Below, in pieces: positions 39,167 through 47,684 of a stretch of 64,000 nucleotides of DNA (positions are counted from its first letter, which is position 1; each line of letters opens with the position of its first letter). Source of the DNA: Bacteroidota bacterium (GTDB lineage Bacteria; Bacteroidota; Ignavibacteria; Ignavibacteriales; Ignavibacteriaceae). Position numbers and translations under genes: made by a program. Under the pieces are notes generated by a model. That model was not told where the DNA came from, made no database searches, and worked only from the letters and a program-made list of their open reading frames with translations. The stretch covers positions 18,546-82,545 of the forward strand of contig JAJYDC010000015.1 of NCBI GenBank assembly GCA_021777835.1. The letters are read 5' to 3'.

Positions 39167-40117
39167 GTGAGTGATAATTATTATAAACCAAGAGGGTTTG
39201 GTGGATTTGCTCTTTTCCCGCCTGTTATTAAGAATTTAATTATAATTAATTCTGTTGTTTTTCTAATTCAGTTAATAGGGCAGCAAGTCGTTACAAGTAC
39301 CGGCTTAACTTTTGCCGATATAATAACTAAGTATTTTGCGCTTATCCCCTTACAAGGAGTCCCGGTTCAAAATGCTCTGGGTGCAGTTTCATCTTGGCAT
39401 TTCTATGCTTGGCAATTAATTACTTATCAGTTTATGCACGGGGGCTTTGCTCACATTTTCTTTAATATGTTTGCGCTCTGGATGTTCGGAGTCGAAGTTG
39501 AATACTTTATGGGCTCTCGCAAGTTCCTATATTTCTATTTACTTTGCGGAGTTGTAGCCGGTGTATTCCAGCTATTCTTGCCTCCTCTATTTGGTGAAGC
39601 CCTTGCCCCAACTATAGGTGCTTCGGGCGCTATTTTCGGTGTTCTTGTTGCTTTTGCCATGCTTTTCCCTGATCGCTATATCTTCTTGTATTTCTTGATT
39701 CCGATCAAAGCTAAATATCTTATCCCGTTGTTTATCCTGATGGAATTATACTTCGCAGATACGGGCGGCGGTAATATTGCTCATTTAGCTCACCTTGGAG
39801 GAGCCTTGGCAGGATTCGTTTATATATTACTGGATAAAAATTCAGGCGTAAGCTTTAGCCGTGCTTTTAGAAAATCATCATCCGGTACATATAAAGGAGG
39901 AAATATTTTTAACTCCTTCGGAATGCCTTCTAATCCCTTTAAGAAAAAAGACAACTCTGTCCAGGATGCCGACTTTTACGACGTGAATAATGATATTAAA
40001 GAAATCTCACAATCTGAAATAGATGAGATTTTAGAAAAGATTAGTAAATCAGGCTATCAAAACCTTTCAGATAGGGAAAAGAAGATACTTTTTGAAGCAA
40101 GTAAAAGAATGAAATAA
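39167..40117 (+). CDS. Rhomboid family intramembrane serine protease
   Basis: The protein has 316 residues with a GTG start at 39167 preceded by AAAGGA. The first conserved part is HGGFAHIFFNMFALWMFG; the catalytic serine is Ser153 in GASGAIFG, and the catalytic histidine is His209 in AHLAHLGGAL. Six membrane segments are followed by a soluble C-terminal tail of about 90 residues ending in a charged helical part (SEIDEILEKISKSGYQNLSDREKKIL). Rhomboids cut membrane-spanning substrates. The charged C-terminal domain is common among Bacteroidota-type rhomboids. The substrate is unknown. Confidence 0.92.
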   Translation: MSDNYYKPRGFGGFALFPPVIKNLIIINSVVFLIQLIGQQVVTSTGLTFADIITKYFALIPLQGVPVQNALGAVSSWHFYAWQLITYQFMHGGFAHIFFNMFALWMFGVEVEYFMGSRKFLYFYLLCGVVAGVFQLFLPPLFGEALAPTIGASGAIFGVLVAFAMLFPDRYIFLYFLIPIKAKYLIPLFILMELYFADTGGGNIAHLAHLGGALAGFVYILLDKNSGVSFSRAFRKSSSGTYKGGNIFNSFGMPSNPFKKKDNSVQDADFYDVNNDIKEISQSEIDEILEKISKSGYQNLSDREKKILFEASKRMK

Positions 40118-40143
40118 TTTTTAAACTAAGTTTATTGTTAAAA

Positions 40144-40455
40144 ATGAAAATTAAGCAAGTTGTAATAATATTAATTATATCTCAAGCTGTACTCTTTGTT
40201 TCCTGCTCTAATAAAAATACTATTCCGCAGGATAAGTTTGTTCACCTTTATGCTGAACTTATTTTTGCCCAGGATACAGCATCAACTCCGGCAACAAAGA
40301 AAGATTTCAAAACAGTTATCCTTGCAAGGTACGGTGTAACGGAATTGCAGTATCAAGCTACAGTAAATTATTATAATCAGGATCCTCAAAGATGGGCAGG
40401 GTTCTTTGATAAGGTTACTAAATATGTTTCCGAATTGCAGAAGAAGAAGTCTTAG
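40144..40455 (+). CDS. DUF4296-like lipoprotein
   Basis: The protein has 103 residues from the ATG at 40144; a TTG nine bases upstream is also open but less likely. The lipobox ends LFVSC with Cys21. The mature part has QDKFVHLYAELIFAQDT and LARYGVTELQYQATVNYYNQDPQRWAGFFDKV, which fits the short helical DUF4296 family of Bacteroidota and relatives. Function unknown; the protein should sit on a membrane in the periplasm. Its last 38 bases overlap the 3' end of the converging recQ gene. Confidence 0.75.
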   Translation: MKIKQVVIILIISQAVLFVSCSNKNTIPQDKFVHLYAELIFAQDTASTPATKKDFKTVILARYGVTELQYQATVNYYNQDPQRWAGFFDKVTKYVSELQKKKS

Positions 40456-43066
40456 ACTTACTCTTAGCTACTACTATTCTAATTAAAGAATAAGTTATCT
40501 CTTTTGGTAACTTATTCTTTAAGTCTTTGAGGTCGCTAAATCCCTTTCGAATTTCATTTTCTATTAGTTCTAAATGATCATTTTCAAATAGATGAGTAAC
40601 GTCGGTTGCCGGATAGTATTCAAGTATAGTCTCAACTTGCATTGATATAACTGCCTCTGATAACTTCCTCATAATGGCAATTTCTTTCAGCGAATACTCT
40701 TTATTTAATAACTTAAGCGTCTCATTAACATTAGCCGGAAATTGTGGATCGTTATCTGCCTGCTCAGTATCCTTGACAGGAGAAGTATCATCCTTTGATC
40801 CGTAATTCTTGATGACTTCTATAAACTCATCACCAACCTTATTGTACATCCTTTCATTGAACCCTTTAATCTTAAGTAGCTCATGCCTGCTTGTAGGTCT
40901 TAATTGCGCTATCATTCGAAGTGTTTCATCCGGACAAATCAAATAGCTGCTTTGTATAAATTTCTTTGAGGCTCTCGATCTTACCTCCCTTAATAAATTA
41001 AATAGTTCAAGGTCAGCTTCGTAGTCTACTGTAGGTGATATATAATCTACTGTAGATTCAATTTGTTCAATTATATTTTTCCCTTTTGCAGTTAACGATA
41101 ATTTATTCTTTAATCCGCTTCGCGTACTAATAAAATTTTTCTCAATAAGTTCATGGAAAATATTTTTTAACTCATCAAGATCATAATTAGCACAGGAGCC
41201 GTAACTACCTAAGTTTTTATACTGCGCCGTGTTATCCAATCCCCGGAGAATTGAGTATAATAACTTTTCGTTTAGCCCGTCTTTAGCTGTGGATATTGTC
41301 TTAAGGATTATTTCTTTTATATAATCAGTACTTAATTCATTCATGCCCGTGCCGCTTTTGCAGTGATCGCATTTGCCGCATCTGTATTCCTCTACTTCCT
41401 CACCGAAGTAATTAAGTATAAATTTAAATCGGCAGTCTCCTGAAAATACATAGTCCACCATCTTATCTATTTTCGTTTGAAGTCTTAAATAGCTCTCGTT
41501 TAACTTCTTATAATCGATTCGCAATTTCATTGCCTCAATACGCGGAGTTATTAGAATTGCGTTTTCTTTAGCCGAAGTTTTTTTATATGTAATCAATCCA
41601 AGATTCTCTAGTATAATTAACGACTCTTCAATATCCTTTTGAGATATGCCGATTTGTGAAGCTAATTCTGGGATCGCCAATTTTATTTTATCTTGGAAAA
41701 TATTTCCGCCGAAATTCTTTATCAATTGGAGTACTGTTTCTTTCAATACTGAATTTGAGGTACTCTTTATAAAGTCCTTAAGCTGATCTTTCCCGGTATT
41801 AAATTGTATCTGCGGTTTCCTATCATATTCAGAAATTAGTTTTAAATAACCCGCCTCTTCCAATATTTTTATGGAAGAGTTAAGTAGTCCGCTAGATATT
41901 TTCTTACCGGCAGCACTTGATATAAAGTCCATATTTATTGGGATCTCTTTATCGGAAATATTTCCAACTGCAATTTTCCCATAATCACAAATGGCATCAT
42001 AGATACTCTCAATCAGCTTTTTATCAGGGTGCGTTATTGAAAGGAAGAAATTCTGAATGCTAATGTCATCTTCGTCATGAAGAAGAAATGCGTATGATAA
42101 TTTCCCGTCTCTACCGGCTCTTCCTATTTCCTGATAATAATTTTCAATTGACCCGGGTGTATTATAATGGATTATTAACCTAATGTCTTTTTTGTCAATA
42201 CCCATTCCGAAAGCGTTAGTGGCAACTATAACTTTAATCTTGTCATTTATAAAATCTTCCTGGATCTTTTTCCGCTGAAGCGGCAGCATGCCCGCATGAT
42301 AAAATGCGCAGCTTATGCGGTTAAAATTTAAATACTCAGAAACCTCCTCAGCCATTTTCCTTGAAGTTGTGTATATTATTGCTGGCGTTTTGAATGTCGA
42401 GATTAACTCCAGACACTTTTCCTTTTTCCTTCTGGTAACAATTGCTGTTAACTCAAGGTTGTCTCTTTCAAAACCCCTTATAAAATATTTCGGATTCTCC
42501 AGCTTAAGCTGCTCGGCTATATCTTTTACCACTTCAGGCGTGGCAGTAGCTGTAAAAGCGGAAATTTTCTTTATTGAAATGTAATCGGCAAACTCATTTA
42601 TCTTTCTATAACTCGGTCTGAAATTATGCCCCCACTCGCTTATACAATGCGCTTCATCTATAAATAAATATGTAGGCTGAAGCTTCTTAATCCTTTCAGC
42701 AAATTCTAAATTTGATAATCTTTCCGGAGCAACATATAATATTTTTACTCTTCCATAAGCAATTTTCTGCAGAATATCTTCTGACTCGTAAAAAGTTTGG
42801 GTGCTGTTTATGAATGCAGCTGTTTCCTCATTTCGGTTAAGCGCATCAACCTGGTCCTTCATTAGAGCAATTAACGGGGATATAACTATCGAGAAGTTCT
42901 TAGCAATTAAAGCGGGAATTTGATAGCAAAGAGATTTCCCTGCGCCTGTCGGCAGTACCGATATTGCGTTGTCACCTTTTATTATTGCTTCTATAATTTC
43001 TAATTGATTCTGCCGGAATGAATCATAACCGAAATATTTTGATAATGCTTCCTGAGGACTCATCAA
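40418..43066 (-). CDS. recQ: RecQ family ATP-dependent DNA helicase with long C-terminus
   Basis: The protein has 882 residues, longer than the roughly 600 of E. coli RecQ. The helicase core has VLPTGAGKSLCYQIPAL, FIDEAHCISEWGHNFRPSY, FTATATPEV and YYQEIGRAGRDG. The zinc-binding domain has YRCGKCDHCKSG; RQC and HRDC domains follow (HRDC near LLREVRSRASKKFIQSSYLI). The last 120 residues carry a further helix-turn-helix domain (LNKEYSLKEIAIMRKLSEAVISMQ) of the kind found in long RecQ proteins. It unwinds DNA 3' to 5' and acts in recombination and repair. Its 3' end overlaps the lipoprotein gene and contains a hairpin. Confidence 0.95.
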   Translation of the reverse strand: MMSPQEALSKYFGYDSFRQNQLEIIEAIIKGDNAISVLPTGAGKSLCYQIPALIAKNFSIVISPLIALMKDQVDALNRNEETAAFINSTQTFYESEDILQKIAYGRVKILYVAPERLSNLEFAERIKKLQPTYLFIDEAHCISEWGHNFRPSYRKINEFADYISIKKISAFTATATPEVVKDIAEQLKLENPKYFIRGFERDNLELTAIVTRRKKEKCLELISTFKTPAIIYTTSRKMAEEVSEYLNFNRISCAFYHAGMLPLQRKKIQEDFINDKIKVIVATNAFGMGIDKKDIRLIIHYNTPGSIENYYQEIGRAGRDGKLSYAFLLHDEDDISIQNFFLSITHPDKKLIESIYDAICDYGKIAVGNISDKEIPINMDFISSAAGKKISSGLLNSSIKILEEAGYLKLISEYDRKPQIQFNTGKDQLKDFIKSTSNSVLKETVLQLIKNFGGNIFQDKIKLAIPELASQIGISQKDIEESLIILENLGLITYKKTSAKENAILITPRIEAMKLRIDYKKLNESYLRLQTKIDKMVDYVFSGDCRFKFILNYFGEEVEEYRCGKCDHCKSGTGMNELSTDYIKEIILKTISTAKDGLNEKLLYSILRGLDNTAQYKNLGSYGSCANYDLDELKNIFHELIEKNFISTRSGLKNKLSLTAKGKNIIEQIESTVDYISPTVDYEADLELFNLLREVRSRASKKFIQSSYLICPDETLRMIAQLRPTSRHELLKIKGFNERMYNKVGDEFIEVIKNYGSKDDTSPVKDTEQADNDPQFPANVNETLKLLNKEYSLKEIAIMRKLSEAVISMQVETILEYYPATDVTHLFENDHLELIENEIRKGFSDLKDLKNKLPKEITYSLIRIVVAKSKSKTSSSAIRKHI
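40483..40522. terminator. Hairpin embedded in the recQ 3' coding end
   Basis: TTAAAGAATAAGTTA (40483-40497) and TAACTTATTCTTTAA (40508-40522) form a perfect 15-base stem with a ten-base loop. It lies 28 bases after the stop of the plus-strand lipoprotein gene but inside the recQ reading frame. It could end the lipoprotein transcript while the same bases encode recQ residues such as KNKLPKEITYSLI. Confidence 0.6.
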
Positions 43067-43195
43067 TGCTTTGGTCTTTGTTTAGTGTGATTGAAAATAA
43101 ACATCCCTTTAAAGATACAAAAATACAAATTCACAGATTCTTTGTCATTATTTTTATTCTGACAACTCTTTATGATTGTTCCTATTATATGTTAT

Positions 43196-43219
43196 AACGA
43201 TTCACCTCAAAGAATCGTT
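43196..43219. repeat. Inverted repeat between recQ and the MFS gene
   Basis: AACGATTC (43196-43203) and GAATCGTT (43212-43219) are perfect arms around an eight-base spacer. The repeat lies 130 bases upstream of recQ and 90 bases downstream of the MFS gene, both on the minus strand. It might be an operator or a weak transcript-end structure; no T-run follows. Confidence 0.4.
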
Positions 43220-43311
43220 CTGGATGGTTAAGCAGCCTATTTCCTCTATCCAATTAACGTAGCTTATAGAATTATTGTTGAGATTGCTTATAACATGCAA
43301 TCTTGTCTCCG

Positions 43312-44574
43312 TTATTCAGATTCCTCACTTTGCGGTTTGTTCTGGCCCCTAAAAAACCTACCATACATTATTAAATAAGCTCCCTGAAATATCGCACCGA
43401 CGTAAAAGGGAAGCTCTAACTGACCCGTACTGAATAACAACCCGGCAATACTCGGCCCTACTGACTGCGGCAATTGCATTGACATTGCATTTAGACTAGT
43501 TGCTAAACCGCGTCGCTTATCTCGTACTAATCCAACTGTTAGTGCTTGACGAGCTCCGACTGAGCCCCGGTTAAATGCAGATCTTAATAGATATGCTAAT
43601 GATGCTAGCCAGAAAAAAGGCATCAATGGAAGTGAGATCAAAAGTAAAAGTCCTATAAATCTTGCCCATACTACCGACTTAACAATGCCGATTTTCTCAC
43701 TTACTCTTCCGGTTAATAAAGACGAAATCCCAGTAAAGAAAAATGTAGCAGCCATAATTGGCGCTATTGATGCGGGACCAACTCCAAATCTTATGGCAAA
43801 CCAATATGAAATGAGCGGACCTGTAAACCCAATAGCAAGTCCGTTAAATGAATTTAGAAATACAAGCCCCGTAAGCATTTTATTTTCTTTACGCCTTATT
43901 TGTTTCTCCTCCTGTTTTTCATCTGCATTATTACCTTGCCTCGAGCCGCTGTATTTTTCTTCAGCATTAAAAATTAATAATATATTACCAATCGTTGCCG
44001 CTGTAACTATCAAAAATAAAGGACGATATGCAATTGCATTAATTGTCATGGGAGAGTGCCCCTTTCCAATCCAAGCGCTCAAGAATTCAGGTAACATAGC
44101 TAGTAAAGCTCCAACCCCCATTCCGAAAAATCCAAACGCAGTATTCATACTGTAAACCCAACCTCGCCTTACTGCAGGTACTTCCTCCGCTAACCATGCT
44201 TGCTCAACAGGTGAAAAAGGACCTGCAGCGCCATTCGCACCGCGCCCAAATCCTGCAGCAATTATTGTAATAGATAAAATAACACTCTGTGCAGTTAAGA
44301 AAGCTGCAATGCTGCATAAAAATACAATACTTTCATATACTAAAAGGAAAGGTCTCCGCCGCATTCGATCACTCGCTACTCCAACCCCTAGACTTAAAAA
44401 TGCTCCAAATAAACCTGCTGCACTAAGTACCAGCCCAATGTGGAATCCATTCCATCCCAATGCATGTAAATATAAAGCCAAATCTACAACAAGTGCCCCC
44501 TGACCAACACTCCTAAATGCCCGTGCAAGAACCAACCGCTTTGTAGTTGGGTGAAGATCGTTAATTCTCATCAA
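43312..44574 (-). CDS. Major facilitator superfamily transporter
   Basis: The protein has 420 residues with about twelve membrane segments. The loop after helix 2 has GVASDRMRRRPFLL, the signature MFS motif A (GxxxDRxxRR), and a second half-repeat has GRVSEKIGIVKS. A charged cytoplasmic loop of about 30 residues (SGSRQGNNADEKQEEKQIRRKE) separates the two halves. Cargo is unknown. It lies 140 bases downstream of arsM on the same strand, so a link to arsenic efflux is possible, but nothing in the sequence proves it and the gap is wide enough for a separate promoter. Confidence 0.82.
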   Translation of the reverse strand: MMRINDLHPTTKRLVLARAFRSVGQGALVVDLALYLHALGWNGFHIGLVLSAAGLFGAFLSLGVGVASDRMRRRPFLLVYESIVFLCSIAAFLTAQSVILSITIIAAGFGRGANGAAGPFSPVEQAWLAEEVPAVRRGWVYSMNTAFGFFGMGVGALLAMLPEFLSAWIGKGHSPMTINAIAYRPLFLIVTAATIGNILLIFNAEEKYSGSRQGNNADEKQEEKQIRRKENKMLTGLVFLNSFNGLAIGFTGPLISYWFAIRFGVGPASIAPIMAATFFFTGISSLLTGRVSEKIGIVKSVVWARFIGLLLLISLPLMPFFWLASLAYLLRSAFNRGSVGARQALTVGLVRDKRRGLATSLNAMSMQLPQSVGPSIAGLLFSTGQLELPFYVGAIFQGAYLIMYGRFFRGQNKPQSEESE

Positions 44575-44714
44575 TTCATCTTAATTAAAATTGGGAAGTA
44601 TTATTAATTATTAAGTCGCCTTATTACCAAACGAAAATGTAAATAATAAACTTAGCTCCTTCTTTACTTCCCTTGTAAAAAATCATCTAAATAAATTTAT
44701 TAAATAAAATTATT

Positions 44715-45539
44715 TTATCCTTTATATGCAACAACGGTAATGCTGAAAATCCCCTTGAGGGACTCTCCATTTAAACTCTGTGAGCTATTATTAGAATACA
44801 TATCTCTATACTCCTTTAGCTCTTGTGCTGAAAGATATTTCGTTAGCAGCTCATCAGGCAGTTCAATTTTCTTCGTCTTCTTAATCTCAATTCCTTTGAA
44901 CCCCGCATCTCCTATTATTTGTAAGTATTCAGTTTGCTGTAATGCTCCCGAAACACACCCTGCATATAGCTCCGCGGACTTTTTGAGCTCATCAATCATC
45001 TCACCGTGCAGCACTACATCGGAAACGCAGAAATGCCCGCCCGGCTTCAAAATCCTAAATATTTCACTGAATGCTTTCCTCTTATCAGGAACTAGATTAA
45101 GTACGCAATTGCTTACTACTACATCAGCATATTCATTTTTCAATGGAATTGCCTCAATGTCGCCAAGTCTAAACTCTATATTTGTGTATCCTAATTTATT
45201 GTTATTTAAATTTGCCTTCTCAATCATCTCTTCTGTCATATCAATCCCCGTAACTATGCCTTTGTCTCCAACAATTGCCCTGGCAATAAATACATCGTTT
45301 CCGGCACCCGAACCAAGATCAACCACTGAATCACCTTGCTGTATTCCGGCAAATTCAGTTGGCAATCCGCATCCTAGTCCAAGATCTGCATCTGCTATGT
45401 ACCCTGATAAATTAGAGGCGTCATCCTTAAATACGGTATAATCCTTTATATCAGTTGTGCAGCAAGAGCTTACGCTTCCTTTTGCAATTTCAGCATATTT
45501 GTTTTTCACTACTAACTTAATTTCTTCCGGTGTATTCAT
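44715..45539 (-). CDS. arsM: Arsenite methyltransferase (ArsM)
   Basis: The protein has 274 residues. The early SSCCTTD carries the Cys26-Cys27 pair; the SAM motif is DLGSGAGNDVFIA (residues 74-86); Cys145 in SNCVLNLVP and Cys195 in AGCVSGAL match the conserved arsenic-binding cysteines of ArsM enzymes, and Cys57 in GLGCGLP is the third. The enzyme adds methyl groups from SAM to As(III), making methylated arsenicals that are volatile or easier to export. It lies 22 bases behind arsR on the same strand, an arrangement typical of inducible resistance operons. Confidence 0.95.
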   Translation of the reverse strand: MNTPEEIKLVVKNKYAEIAKGSVSSCCTTDIKDYTVFKDDASNLSGYIADADLGLGCGLPTEFAGIQQGDSVVDLGSGAGNDVFIARAIVGDKGIVTGIDMTEEMIEKANLNNNKLGYTNIEFRLGDIEAIPLKNEYADVVVSNCVLNLVPDKRKAFSEIFRILKPGGHFCVSDVVLHGEMIDELKKSAELYAGCVSGALQQTEYLQIIGDAGFKGIEIKKTKKIELPDELLTKYLSAQELKEYRDMYSNNSSQSLNGESLKGIFSITVVAYKG

Positions 45540-45561
45540 AATTTGTTCCTTCGTTTTATTA

Positions 45562-45879
45562 TTAGCAATTACAGATTAAAGAAAATAATTTATCGAGTTC
45601 CTTCTTTGCACGCGCAAGTGTTTTACTGTTTATGCAATAGCATACTTTAGGCCCGTCAATTTCACCTTCTATAAGATCTAATCTTTTCAGCTCCTTAAGA
45701 TGCTGAGATACCGTTGACTGTGAAAGAGGGAGCTGATCAACTATATTCCCGACCATACATGAATCCATTGAGTTTAATAATTTGAGAATTCTTATCCTGG
45801 CAGGATGCGATAAAACCTTTGCTATATCAGCAAGCCAAATATCTTCTTTAGTAAACTCTGACTTCTTAGAAAACGCCAT
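45562..45879 (-). CDS. arsR: ArsR family transcription regulator
   Basis: The protein has 105 residues. The winged helix-turn-helix is AKVLSHPARIRILKLL followed by QLPLSQSTVSQHLKELKRL. Cysteines at 41, 80, 82, 103 and 105 (KVCYC and the terminal ICNC) are candidate As(III) ligands, different in placement from the classic E. coli CVC motif. It would repress its own operon until a metalloid binds. It heads arsR-arsM and is divergent from tetR. An inverted repeat lies 23 bases upstream of its start. Confidence 0.92.
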   Translation of the reverse strand: MAFSKKSEFTKEDIWLADIAKVLSHPARIRILKLLNSMDSCMVGNIVDQLPLSQSTVSQHLKELKRLDLIEGEIDGPKVCYCINSKTLARAKKELDKLFSLICNC

Positions 45880-45901
45880 TGAGTAACCTTCTTAATTGTA
45901 T

Positions 45902-45917
45902 ATCGTAAATATACGAT
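45902..45917 (-). promoter_or_regulatory. Candidate ArsR operator
   Basis: ATCGTA-aata-TACGAT is a perfect inverted repeat, extended on both sides by AT-rich bases (ATAT...ATAT). It lies 23-38 bases before the arsR start codon. The sequence fits the ATA-rich CGTA/TACG operators of ArsR-family repressors. Confidence 0.65.
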
Positions 45918-46025
45918 CATATACTGACTCCGTCAATGGATAAATTGAAAAAAGAATATTATGTAACAAAACTCACAAGCTATACGCATTTTAGAAAATA
46001 GTAATATGTGCAAGTCAAATTTCTC

Positions 46026-46054
46026 TTGACAATAATAAATATATTCTTTAAGTT
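46026..46054 (+). promoter_or_regulatory. Possible tetR promoter
   Basis: TTGACA (46026-46031) is followed after 17 bases by TAAGTT (46049-46054). It ends just before the palindromic operator candidate, so a bound repressor would cover the transcription start. The -10 match is weak. Confidence 0.35.
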
Positions 46055-46055
46055 A

Positions 46056-46071
46056 GTAAGTAAGTACTTAC
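46056..46071 (+). promoter_or_regulatory. Candidate operator of the TetR regulator, site 1
   Basis: GTAAGTAAGTACTTAC contains the perfect 12-base palindrome GTAAGTACTTAC (46060-46071), 25 bases before the tetR start codon. A related TAAGTAA-N4-TTACTTA sequence lies before the next transcription unit at 46706-46723. Confidence 0.65.
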
Positions 46072-46095
46072 AACATTATTTATATGAAAGAATAG

Positions 46096-46686
46096 ATGTC
46101 AAGAGAAACAACAGATATAAGGCAAGAACAGATTAAGAAAGCTGTCCTGGATATAATTGCAGATGAAGGCCTTCAAAATATTTCTACCCGAAACCTTGCT
46201 AAAAGAATAGGTCTATCGGAAGGTGCTATATTTCGCCATTTCCCGACAAAACGAGACATAATAAAAGGTATAATGGAAGATGTAGTCAATGACCTTGTCG
46301 GATCACTTCGTAATATAGTACTTACCCCCGAAAAATCAGAATCTAAGTTATTCAAATATTTATGCCATAACGTCAAGTATCTTAAAGAGAACAGAGGTAT
46401 TACTATGCTTCTATTTTCCGAAGCCGCACATCTTGGCGATAATGAGCTAAAGGAGAAACTAAACCAAATTCTATATGAACAAAAGCAGTTCATAATTAAA
46501 ATGGTTAAGGATGGAATATCAGAGGGAGTATGGGATAAATCTGTTAATGCTGAAGATGTTGCTATCATATATATGGGCATCCCAATTACATTCAATATTG
46601 AATTTATATTGAATAAAAACGGACTTAATGCAGAAAACTTCTGCAAAAGAATGTATTTATTAATGTTAAAGATACTTCAAAAATAA
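46096..46686 (+). CDS. TetR family transcription regulator
   Basis: The protein has 196 residues. The N-terminal helix-turn-helix is the family's usual one: IRQEQIKKAVLDIIADEGL, ISTRNLAKRIGLSEGAIFRHFPTKRDI. The C-terminal ligand domain is unassigned. It is divergent from arsR and lies just upstream of a 46-codon ORF, a TauE/SafE exporter, a porin and an FmdE-like protein. A palindromic site before it and a similar one after it suggest that it represses itself and this cassette. The inducer cannot be read from sequence. Confidence 0.9.
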   Translation: MSRETTDIRQEQIKKAVLDIIADEGLQNISTRNLAKRIGLSEGAIFRHFPTKRDIIKGIMEDVVNDLVGSLRNIVLTPEKSESKLFKYLCHNVKYLKENRGITMLLFSEAAHLGDNELKEKLNQILYEQKQFIIKMVKDGISEGVWDKSVNAEDVAIIYMGIPITFNIEFILNKNGLNAENFCKRMYLLMLKILQK

Positions 46687-46705
46687 AAAAATTTACCTAT
46701 TAAGG

Positions 46706-46723
46706 TAAGTAAATGATTACTTA
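46706..46723 (+). promoter_or_regulatory. Candidate operator of the TetR regulator, site 2
   Basis: TAAGTAAATGATTACTTA is an inverted repeat of TAAGTAA and TTACTTA with a four-base spacer. It lies 20 bases after the tetR stop and directly before the AAAGGAGG ribosome site of the 46-codon ORF. It shares its half-site with the palindrome before tetR. Confidence 0.6.
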
Positions 46724-46740
46724 ATAAAAGGAGGCAATAA

Positions 46741-46881
46741 ATGCTTAATCAACAAAAAAAGACTTTCGAGTATTTTATATTCGGATACCAACCTAATTCT
46801 CATCGCTGCAGCAAAAATAATGTTGCTGAGAATGTTAAAATCAATTCCACCTGCAGCTCTTCATCCAGAAGTATAATATAA
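46741..46881 (+). CDS. Small 46-residue protein at the head of the exporter cassette
   Basis: A strong AAAGGAGG ribosome site precedes the ATG at 46741. The frame runs 46 codons to TAA at 46881, ending just before the next ribosome site, AAGGAGGG, of the exporter gene. The peptide starts MLNQQKKTFEYFIFGYQPN and has two cysteines (Cys23 in HRCSKN, Cys38 in STCSSS) and a serine-rich tail. I do not recognise the family. The placement between two good ribosome sites, directly after an operator candidate, makes translation likely. It could be a metal- or thiol-binding peptide, an inference from the cysteines only. Confidence 0.6.
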   Translation: MLNQQKKTFEYFIFGYQPNSHRCSKNNVAENVKINSTCSSSSRSII

Positions 46882-46894
46882 AGGAGGGCAGAAA

Positions 46895-47677
46895 ATGGAT
46901 ATCAATAGTACACTAATGTTAGCAGTTATATTTTCATTTCTGCTGGCTTTTATCTTCTCAATGTTTGGACAGGGAGGAGGATCTGTTTATTCTCCATTGC
47001 TAATACTACTTGGTTTCGCTGTATTAACTTCCACGTCCACCTCGCTTGTTCTGAATTTAATAACATCAATGTCCGCAGGCTATATTTTTTACAAGAATAA
47101 AATGATTGACATGAAAGCATCATTCATGTTTGTACCGGGAATTGTAGTTGGAGCTTTTGCTGGCGGTTATTATTCTAAATATGTCAACTCCAATATTCTA
47201 TTATGGCTGTTTGTGGCGTTTCTAATCATCCTTGGCGCAAAGATGATTTACACTTATTGGCAAAAAGGAAATGACACAGATGATGAACCAATGCCGCACC
47301 GTACTTTTGCAATGTACATGCTGATTGTTATTTTTAGCTTGGCCGTTGGCATTATCTCAGGTTTACTTGGTGTTGGCGGAGGTGTATTGGTTGTTCCTTT
47401 TATGACTTACATTCTCAAATATCCCACAAAGTCCGCAGCGGGCTCTTCACATTTAATAATTTCTTTCTCAGCGCTTGCTGGAATTATAGGCCATGCTTCA
47501 AACCAGCGACTCGACTATACGTTGATTGTAATAGTTGGTCTTGCGGTATTAGTAGGCGGAAACCTCGGTGCAAGATTCAGTCTGAGAGTAAAACCCAAAA
47601 TGATAAAAGCTGGTCTTGGCTTTATTATGTGGGCGCTTGCTGCTCAAATCTTATTAAAACTTTCAAAAATTATGTGA
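46895..47677 (+). CDS. TauE/SafE family transporter (TSUP)
   Basis: The protein has 260 residues and about eight membrane segments. The two family repeats appear as FSMFGQGGGSVYSPLLILLG in the first half and ISGLLGVGGGVLVVPFM in the second. Members export sulfite, sulfoacetate or related anions, or import sulfur compounds. The short hydrophilic loop between the halves is KGNDTDDEPMPHRTF. It lies in the tetR cassette, after the 46-codon ORF and 7 bases before a porin gene. A role in sulfur oxyanion handling is the best family-based guess. Confidence 0.88.
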   Translation: MDINSTLMLAVIFSFLLAFIFSMFGQGGGSVYSPLLILLGFAVLTSTSTSLVLNLITSMSAGYIFYKNKMIDMKASFMFVPGIVVGAFAGGYYSKYVNSNILLWLFVAFLIILGAKMIYTYWQKGNDTDDEPMPHRTFAMYMLIVIFSLAVGIISGLLGVGGGVLVVPFMTYILKYPTKSAAGSSHLIISFSALAGIIGHASNQRLDYTLIVIVGLAVLVGGNLGARFSLRVKPKMIKAGLGFIMWALAAQILLKLSKIM

Positions 47678-47684
47678 GCTATCT

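Noticed and set aside
43312..44574. MFS gene as a certain arsenic efflux gene
   Set aside because: It is 140 bases from arsM, has no recognisable arsenic-specific motif, and may have its own promoter.
44740..45441. 233-codon plus-strand frame opposite arsM
   Set aside because: It is an antisense shadow; the arsM frame has full motif support and the antisense product is low-complexity serine- and proline-rich.
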